18,788 bases of DNA from an uncultured Eubacteriales bacterium (GTDB lineage: Bacteria > Bacillota > Clostridia > Oscillospirales > CAG-272). The stretch is taken from positions 1 through 18,788 of the forward strand of contig ONVJ01000036.1 of assembly GCA_900321265.1 (NCBI GenBank). The letters are read 5' to 3'. A program made the translations under genes and the position numbers. Shown here in pieces: positions 14,564 through 18,788 of the stretch. A model generated the notes under the pieces. It was given only the letters and a program-made list of their open reading frames with translations, was not told the DNA's origin and did no database searches. How positions within the stretch are numbered: the stretch's first letter is position 1; every line of letters begins with the position of its first letter.

Positions 14564-16063
14564 ATGGCAGAAAAACTCAGATTCGGCTGGAACGAGACAG
14601 ACATCACTCCGGACGGGCGGGTAAGCATTCCCGGACAGTTCTACTCCAGGATCTCCCAGTACGTCGAGACTCCTCTCACCGCGACCGCGCTCGCGATCGA
14701 GAGCGGAAAGGAGCAGGCGATCCTCTGCTCGGTCGATCAGACGCATGTCAACGGCGACGTCGTTGAATCGGTCAGGGAACGGCTCGCGGAGCTCCTCCCC
14801 GATTTCGATCCCGCCGGACTTATGATCAACGCGACGCACACCCATACCGCCTTCGAGATCGAATCGACCGAGGACGGCGGGCTTGACGCGCTTTTCACAT
14901 ATCTCGGCATGAAGGAAGCCCCGGTCGACGGAAAAGGCAACCTTCTCACCGACAACGTCGTATCGCCCCGCGAGTGCCGAAAATTCATCGTTGAGAAGCT
15001 GGCCGGGTGCGCCGCGGAAGCCTGGAAGAACCGCTCAGAGGGATCCTATTCGACCGGGTTCGGACGGGCCGCCGTCGGCATGAACCGCCGCGTCGTATAT
15101 AAGGACGGTTCGGCGAAAATGTGGGGCGACACCTCGCTTGAGAGCTTCAAAGAGCTCGAGGGCGGAAACGACAACGGCATCGAGATGATGTTCATATACG
15201 GCGGCGGAAAGAAGCCTACCGGAGCGATACTTAACATCGCCTGCCCTTCCCAGGTCCTCGAGCAGAGATATTTTCTCTCCTCCGACTACTGGGGAAAGGT
15301 GAAGATCCTTCTGCGCAGATATTTCGGAGAGGATTTCAAAGTCCTCACTCTCTGCTCTCCCGCCGGCGACCAATGCCCCAGGGATCTCGTCCGCTGGGTC
15401 GAGCCCGAGACTCCGATCGAAGACCCCAACGTCATCAGGGACAATCCTCCGCTGCGCGACGCCGATCCGTCGATGTTCGACATCAAAGGTACCTGGACGA
15501 TCGGAAGAAGGATCGCGTCGGAGGTCATTGCGGTCTACGAGGAGGACGTTGAGAATAAAGAGCCGGTATCAGAGGCGGAGTTCATCCATAAGCGCCTCAT
15601 GCTGCAGCTTCCGCTCCGCCGGGTGACCGAGGAGGAGAACAAGAATGCGAGACTGGCGCTCGCAGAGTTCGCGGCGTCGCATAAAGGAAAGCTGCTCGAC
15701 TTCCACGACAGCGCCGCGATGCACGTCCACGCCGGGATCGCCGAGCGGTACGACTACCAGAAGACGGTGTCGACCGTCCCGACAGAGGTCCACGTGATGC
15801 GCCTCGGCGACGTCGCCTTCGCCACCGATCCCTTTGAGCTCTTCCTCGACTACGCCAACATCATACGGGCACGCAGCGCGGCGAGGCAGACCTTCCTCGT
15901 GCAGCTCTGCTGCGGAGCGATCGGGTATCTTCCGACCGAAAAAGCCGAGAAGGGCGGTCACTACTCGGGCTATGTTTCCAGCGGTCAGGTCGGTCACGAA
16001 GGCGGGTATATGCTTGCGGAGGACACCCTCAGAGAGATAGACTCCCTCTTCGGAAAAGAATAA
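14564..16063 (+). CDS. Neutral/alkaline ceramidase-like hydrolase (N-terminal-domain family), cytoplasmic
   Basis: A 499-residue protein resembling the neutral/alkaline non-lysosomal ceramidase N-terminal domain family. The opening FGWNETDITPDGRVSIPGQ and PLTATALAIE (37-46), MINATHTHT (87-95, HTH at 92-94 as likely zinc ligands) and a late LCCGAIGYLPTE segment (around 445) are typical of these proteins in Bacillota. There is no signal peptide, no membrane helix and no C-terminal immunoglobulin-like domain, unlike true secreted ceramidases. The protein is cytoplasmic and an amidase or hydrolase acting on a small or sugar-derived molecule is more likely than sphingolipid cleavage. AGGAG lies 11 nt before the ATG. 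The next gene is D-galactonate dehydratase, suggesting a sugar-acid pathway, although a hairpin at 16066-16110 lies between them. Confidence 0.8.
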   Translation: MAEKLRFGWNETDITPDGRVSIPGQFYSRISQYVETPLTATALAIESGKEQAILCSVDQTHVNGDVVESVRERLAELLPDFDPAGLMINATHTHTAFEIESTEDGGLDALFTYLGMKEAPVDGKGNLLTDNVVSPRECRKFIVEKLAGCAAEAWKNRSEGSYSTGFGRAAVGMNRRVVYKDGSAKMWGDTSLESFKELEGGNDNGIEMMFIYGGGKKPTGAILNIACPSQVLEQRYFLSSDYWGKVKILLRRYFGEDFKVLTLCSPAGDQCPRDLVRWVEPETPIEDPNVIRDNPPLRDADPSMFDIKGTWTIGRRIASEVIAVYEEDVENKEPVSEAEFIHKRLMLQLPLRRVTEEENKNARLALAEFAASHKGKLLDFHDSAAMHVHAGIAERYDYQKTVSTVPTEVHVMRLGDVAFATDPFELFLDYANIIRARSAARQTFLVQLCCGAIGYLPTEKAEKGGHYSGYVSSGQVGHEGGYMLAEDTLREIDSLFGKE

Positions 16064-16065
16064 AC

Positions 16066-16110
16066 CAGAGGGGGTGTTAAAAGAGCCGGACTTTTTTAAC
16101 ACCCCCTCTG
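16066..16110. terminator. Long hairpin after the ceramidase-like gene (palindrome family copy 3)
   Basis: A 20-bp stem (CAGA, G-run, TGTTAAAA, GAG with one G-T pair) closes around CCGGA. It begins 2 nt past the stop codon. The T-run lies inside the 3' arm and is followed by the C-run. The word shared with copy 1 is GGGGGTGTTAAAA. Confidence 0.7.
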
Positions 16111-16151
16111 AATCTGAGGCCGGGATACCGCAGATCCTCGAGAATCTTCGT

Positions 16152-16197
16152 TTTTTGCCGTTCCAAACCATGCTTTTTGCTGACAAACCTGCAAAAA
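16152..16197. promoter_or_regulatory. Operator-like TTTTTGC repeats upstream of dgoD
   Basis: TTTTTGC at 16152-16158 and 16174-16180 (22 bp apart) and GCAAAAA at 16191-16197 form a direct plus inverted set. The inner pair is a 7-bp palindrome with a 10-bp spacer. It lies about 90-130 bp before the dgoD start. A GntR- or LacI-type regulator of galactonate use would fit, but the motif is not one I recognise. I could not find a clear -10/-35 pair in this gap. Confidence 0.4.
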
Positions 16198-16243
16198 CGA
16201 CGCAGTCGCGCGGCGAGTGATTGCTTGTCGGCACAGCTTCCTT

Positions 16244-16260
16244 TGCCGGTAATCCCGGCA
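16244..16260 (+). other. Small hairpin just before the dgoD ribosome site
   Basis: TGCCGG (16244-16249), a 5-nt loop and CCGGCA (16255-16260) end 10 nt before AAGGAG. No T-run follows. It may be a leader structure. Confidence 0.3.
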
Positions 16261-16283
16261 GCGGATCAAAAAGGAGAACGCTT

Positions 16284-17429
16284 ATGAAAATAACAGAATT
16301 CAAAACATATCAGGTCGAGCCCAGATGGCTCTTTCTGAAGCTTGAGACCGACGAGGGGATATGCGGCTGGGGCGAGCCTGTGATCGAGGGAAAGGCCTCG
16401 ACGGTCGAAGCCTGCGTCCGCGAGATGATGCCCTACGTCATCGGAAGAGACCCGCGTGAGATCGAGGACATCTTTCAGGTCCTCTACCGCGGAGCCTTCT
16501 ACCGCGGCGGAGCGATCATATCGAGCGCGATATCGGGCATCGAGCAGGCGCTCTGGGACATCAAGGGAAAATTCTACGGCATGCCTGTCTACGAGTTCCT
16601 GGGAGGAAAATGCCGGAGCGATATCGACGTCTACGGCTGGATCGGCGGAGACCGCCCCGACGACGTTGGGAAGACGGCAAAGGAGCAGAAGGACCTCGGC
16701 TTCAAGGCTATCAAGATGAACGCCACCGCCGAGATGCACTACATCGACTCATACGAGAAGGTCGACGGCGTCCTGGAGCGTGTCGCCGCCGTCAGGGAAA
16801 GCTGCGGAGAGCATTTCGGGATCGCCCTTGATTTCCACGGCAGGGTGCACAAGAGCATGGCAAAGATACTCGCCCGGGAGCTTGACCGGTTCCGTCTGCT
16901 CTTCATCGAAGAGCCGGTCCTTTCGGAGAATTACGAGTCGTTCCGGGAAATAGCGAAATACACGTCGGCTCCGATCGCCGCGGGCGAGCGGCTCTTCACC
17001 CGATGGGACTTCAAAAAGATCTTCGAACAGGGCGTCCTCGACATAATCCAGCCCGATCTCTCGCACGCGGGGGGGATCCTTGAGGTCAGAAAGATCGCCG
17101 CAATGGCCGAAGCATACGACATGGCCGTCGCCCCTCACTGCCCTCTCGGGCCTGTGGCGCTGGCGGCCTGCCTGCAGCTTGACGCCTGCACTCCGAACGC
17201 CTTTATTCAGGAGCAGAGCCTCGGGATACACTACAACCGGGGAAGCGACCTGCTCGACTATATAAAGAATCCCGGCGTCTTCGAATACAAGGACGGGAAG
17301 GTGAAGATCCCGTCTGCCCCCGGCCTCGGAATCGAAGTCAACGAAAAGCTTCTGATCGAAAAGACACGCGAGCACGGCTGGAAAAATCCAGTATGGAGAA
17401 ACCACGACGGCACGGTAGCGGAGTGGTAA
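16284..17429 (+). CDS. dgoD: D-galactonate dehydratase
   Basis: Enolase-superfamily enzyme that dehydrates D-galactonate to 2-keto-3-deoxy-D-galactonate (DeLey-Doudoroff pathway), cytoplasmic and Mg2+-dependent. The 381 residues align end to end with the 382-residue E. coli enzyme, including GWGEPVIEG, YRGG, DIKGK, GGDRP and the C-terminal SVAEW-like TVAEW. Metal ligands are D183, E209 and E235 (DFHGR, IEEPV, AGERL). Acid/base histidines are H185 and H285 (PHCPLGP), and E310 lies in IQEQS. All are at the E. coli positions. The start is ATG 16284, with AAGGAG 7 nt upstream; an in-frame ATG at 16221 is rejected because family members begin MKIT and it has no ribosome site. The kinase and aldolase of the pathway are not in this window. 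The related assignments (other sugar-acid dehydratases) are less likely given this identity pattern. Confidence 0.95.
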   Translation: MKITEFKTYQVEPRWLFLKLETDEGICGWGEPVIEGKASTVEACVREMMPYVIGRDPREIEDIFQVLYRGAFYRGGAIISSAISGIEQALWDIKGKFYGMPVYEFLGGKCRSDIDVYGWIGGDRPDDVGKTAKEQKDLGFKAIKMNATAEMHYIDSYEKVDGVLERVAAVRESCGEHFGIALDFHGRVHKSMAKILARELDRFRLLFIEEPVLSENYESFREIAKYTSAPIAAGERLFTRWDFKKIFEQGVLDIIQPDLSHAGGILEVRKIAAMAEAYDMAVAPHCPLGPVALAACLQLDACTPNAFIQEQSLGIHYNRGSDLLDYIKNPGVFEYKDGKVKIPSAPGLGIEVNEKLLIEKTREHGWKNPVWRNHDGTVAEW

Positions 17430-17445
17430 CCCCCCCCAAAAAAAA
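17430..17445. repeat. C8-A8 homopolymer tract after dgoD
   Basis: Eight C followed by eight A directly after the dgoD stop. On the minus strand this supplies a T8 run about 5 nt past the hairpin at 17451-17491. The tract is prone to slippage and sequencing error, but lies outside coding sequence. Confidence 0.8.
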
Positions 17446-17450
17446 TAACA

Positions 17451-17491
17451 GGGGTGTTAAGAAACCCGTTTTCCGGGTTCCTTAACACCCC
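17451..17491. terminator. Bidirectional terminator between dgoD and the DUF3810 gene (palindrome family copy 4)
   Basis: GGGGTGTTAAG pairs with CTTAACACCCC and then continues, after an A-C mismatch, into AACCCG/CGGGTT with a TTTTC loop. Genes converge on it. For minus-strand transcripts (DUF3810) the T8 run of 17438-17445 follows, which makes it a good intrinsic terminator in that direction. In the dgoD direction only a short T stretch follows. Confidence 0.82.
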
Positions 17492-17512
17492 CGCGTTTAT
17501 TCACTGAAGCAA

Positions 17513-18757
17513 TCAGTTCTGTCCGCCGAAGGAGTCTCTGTAGTAAGCTACGGCAAGATCGACGACGAGCCCGTAGCTCTTCTCGCCGACCGTCCCCTGC
17601 GACTTGAGATAGGTGTCGTTGATCGCGCTGCTGACGGTCGCCGCGACGTTCTTCCTGTATTTCTCGAAGAATTTGTTGTATGCCGTCATCTCCCCCCTGA
17701 TGTCGGGATCGAGACTGCTCCAGAGCGCGCGGTAGGCGTCGGCGTCGGCCGAATAGAGCGGCGACGCGACATATTCGAACATATTCAGATATCCGCTGTA
17801 TCTGATATATGGATCGTCTGAGTTTATGCATACCAGGAAGGCGACAAAATTCGCCTCGTCCTCCCTGGCAATCCCTCTCTGGTGCGCCATTTCGTGGGCT
17901 TCGGTAAAGGGGATGGTATATGCCGGCATGTTGACGTTGAGATTGCTCTCGCCTGTGAAATATGTGTATACTCCGGTGATGTGGGTATATGTCCAGGGCT
18001 CGCTGAGCATGACGGGCTTGACCCTCGATCTGAAGCTCTGGATAAATCCGTATTCTCCCGCGGCGGAGCGGTAGGCATCGTTGAGCCGTCGGTTCAGTTC
18101 CTCGTAGCTGCAGGGCATTACCGAGAACCCGTCCCCAAGATAACCCGTCTCCTCCCGCTCGGCGTTCAGCCGGTCTACAAGGATCTGCGCGGTCTGTTTC
18201 AGCTCGTCCGCCGAGACCTTTTTTCTCTCGATATCAAGCTTCGTGTCCAGCGTGGTCCCGCGGTAGCCCGTCCCGAGAGTAAAGACGAAGAGAGTAAACA
18301 GAAGCGAGGCGACCGACAGGACGGTCAGCGCGAAGACTCCGGCGTTGCGCCAGCTTCCGACATACTTTCTTATGCCGAAGGCGACGACGTATACGAATAT
18401 GACCGGAAGCAGTATAATGAGGAATTCCGCAAGCGAAAATGGAATCGCGGAGGTCAGAAAGGCAAGCGCAGCCCTGACTCCTCCGGCGGGATATCTGCAG
18501 AACCAGTCGGCGAAGGCGGGACTTGCCAGCGAGATCAGATAAAAGATCAGCGCGACTCCGGCGGCGCCGAAAAGGACGAAGCAGATCTTCGGCAGCCTTA
18601 TGCGGATCTCAGGCTCATCTTCCTCAGTGCTGTCATCCACTGTTCTCTCACCGTCGGCGGTTTTCTCAGCCGGCGCATCTTCCTCTTCTTTCTCCCAGGC
18701 GGCGAGAGCCTCCCCGGACGCCGGATCGAGAGAGCGGTCCGGATTTTCCTCTGGCAT
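17513..18757 (-). CDS. DUF3810 membrane protein with HEMAH metallopeptidase signature (5' end possibly outside window)
   Basis: Predicted integral membrane zinc peptidase-like protein of the DUF3810 family. Residues 1-52 are acidic and probably cytoplasmic. Three hydrophobic segments follow (about 58-79, 108-130, 138-163). The rest is probably extracellular. It contains HEMAH (288-292, an HExxH motif), followed by REDEANFVAF, where E301 is a plausible third zinc ligand. TYTHITGVYTYFTGESNLN (256-274) precedes the motif and resembles other family members. The substrate is unknown. The ATG at 18757 has no ribosome site and the frame stays open to the window edge (10 further codons), so the true start may lie upstream. 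The gene converges on dgoD and ends 22 bp from the hairpin at 17451-17491. Confidence 0.82.
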   Translation of the reverse strand: MPEENPDRSLDPASGEALAAWEKEEEDAPAEKTADGERTVDDSTEEDEPEIRIRLPKICFVLFGAAGVALIFYLISLASPAFADWFCRYPAGGVRAALAFLTSAIPFSLAEFLIILLPVIFVYVVAFGIRKYVGSWRNAGVFALTVLSVASLLFTLFVFTLGTGYRGTTLDTKLDIERKKVSADELKQTAQILVDRLNAEREETGYLGDGFSVMPCSYEELNRRLNDAYRSAAGEYGFIQSFRSRVKPVMLSEPWTYTHITGVYTYFTGESNLNVNMPAYTIPFTEAHEMAHQRGIAREDEANFVAFLVCINSDDPYIRYSGYLNMFEYVASPLYSADADAYRALWSSLDPDIRGEMTAYNKFFEKYRKNVAATVSSAINDTYLKSQGTVGEKSYGLVVDLAVAYYRDSFGGQN

Positions 18758-18788
18758 TTCGCGCGAGATCCGGTCGCTGTCGTTGATA

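Noticed and set aside
16221..16283. Upstream ATG at 16221 for dgoD
   Set aside because: It has no ribosome site and lacks family similarity. The MKIT start at 16284 matches the E. coli enzyme and has AAGGAG 7 nt upstream.

Overview
The window looks like chromosomal DNA of an anaerobic, Gram-positive-type bacterium, most likely an uncultured Clostridia member (Bacillota) with moderately high GC. The reasons are a cation-pumping membrane pyrophosphatase with potassium-dependence residues, a UPF0371/DUF1846 protein, an LtaS-type membrane domain, a DUF3810 membrane protein, a lipoprotein with the Cys-containing and GLUG repeats common in gut Clostridia surface proteins, and near-consensus sigma-A promoters with strong AGGAG ribosome sites. 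This placement is inferred from gene content only. I see no rRNA, tRNA, CRISPR array, transposase, phage gene or origin.

Layout, left to right. (1) 1-890, minus: the N-terminal 296 residues of threonyl-tRNA synthetase, cut by the window edge, without the usual TGS domain, and with its own consensus promoter. (2) 1064-4693, minus: a 1209-residue GLUG-repeat lipoprotein made of two copies of one large module. Its roughly 310-bp upstream region holds one strong and one weaker promoter, a perfect TGTGGCA palindrome with a third half-site, and GTTACA repeats. (3) 5009-9432, minus: an operon of two ABC half-transporters forming an asymmetric heterodimeric exporter, followed by a NagD-like HAD phosphatase. 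(4) 9484-11742, minus: hppA, a predicted Na+-type, K+-dependent membrane pyrophosphatase, with a GTG start and a structured leader. (5) 12129-14453, plus: UPF0371/DUF1846 and an LtaS-like membrane protein that lacks the sulfatase domain; this unit is divergent from hppA. (6) 14564-17429, plus: a cytoplasmic ceramidase-like protein and D-galactonate dehydratase (dgoD). (7) 17513-18757 (possibly longer), minus: a DUF3810 membrane protein with an HEMAH zinc-protease signature, convergent with dgoD.

A thread through the window is a family of four related long hairpins (1005-1041, 4948-4993, 16066-16110, 17451-17491). Their arms share a GGGG-TGTTAA or GGGGG-CTGTCAA core, and they sit just after the ends of transcription units. 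They probably act as terminators or mRNA 3' ends, but three of them carry the T-tract inside the stem rather than after it, so a dispersed palindromic repeat is also possible.

Functionally the window mixes housekeeping (thrS, hppA), export (ABC pair), surface display (GLUG lipoprotein), sugar-acid catabolism (dgoD, perhaps with the ceramidase-like enzyme) and several membrane or unknown-function proteins. No single dedicated system ties it together. The most open items are the GLUG lipoprotein with its cysteine-ladder repeats and elaborate control region, the palindrome family, and the ceramidase-like/dgoD pair.
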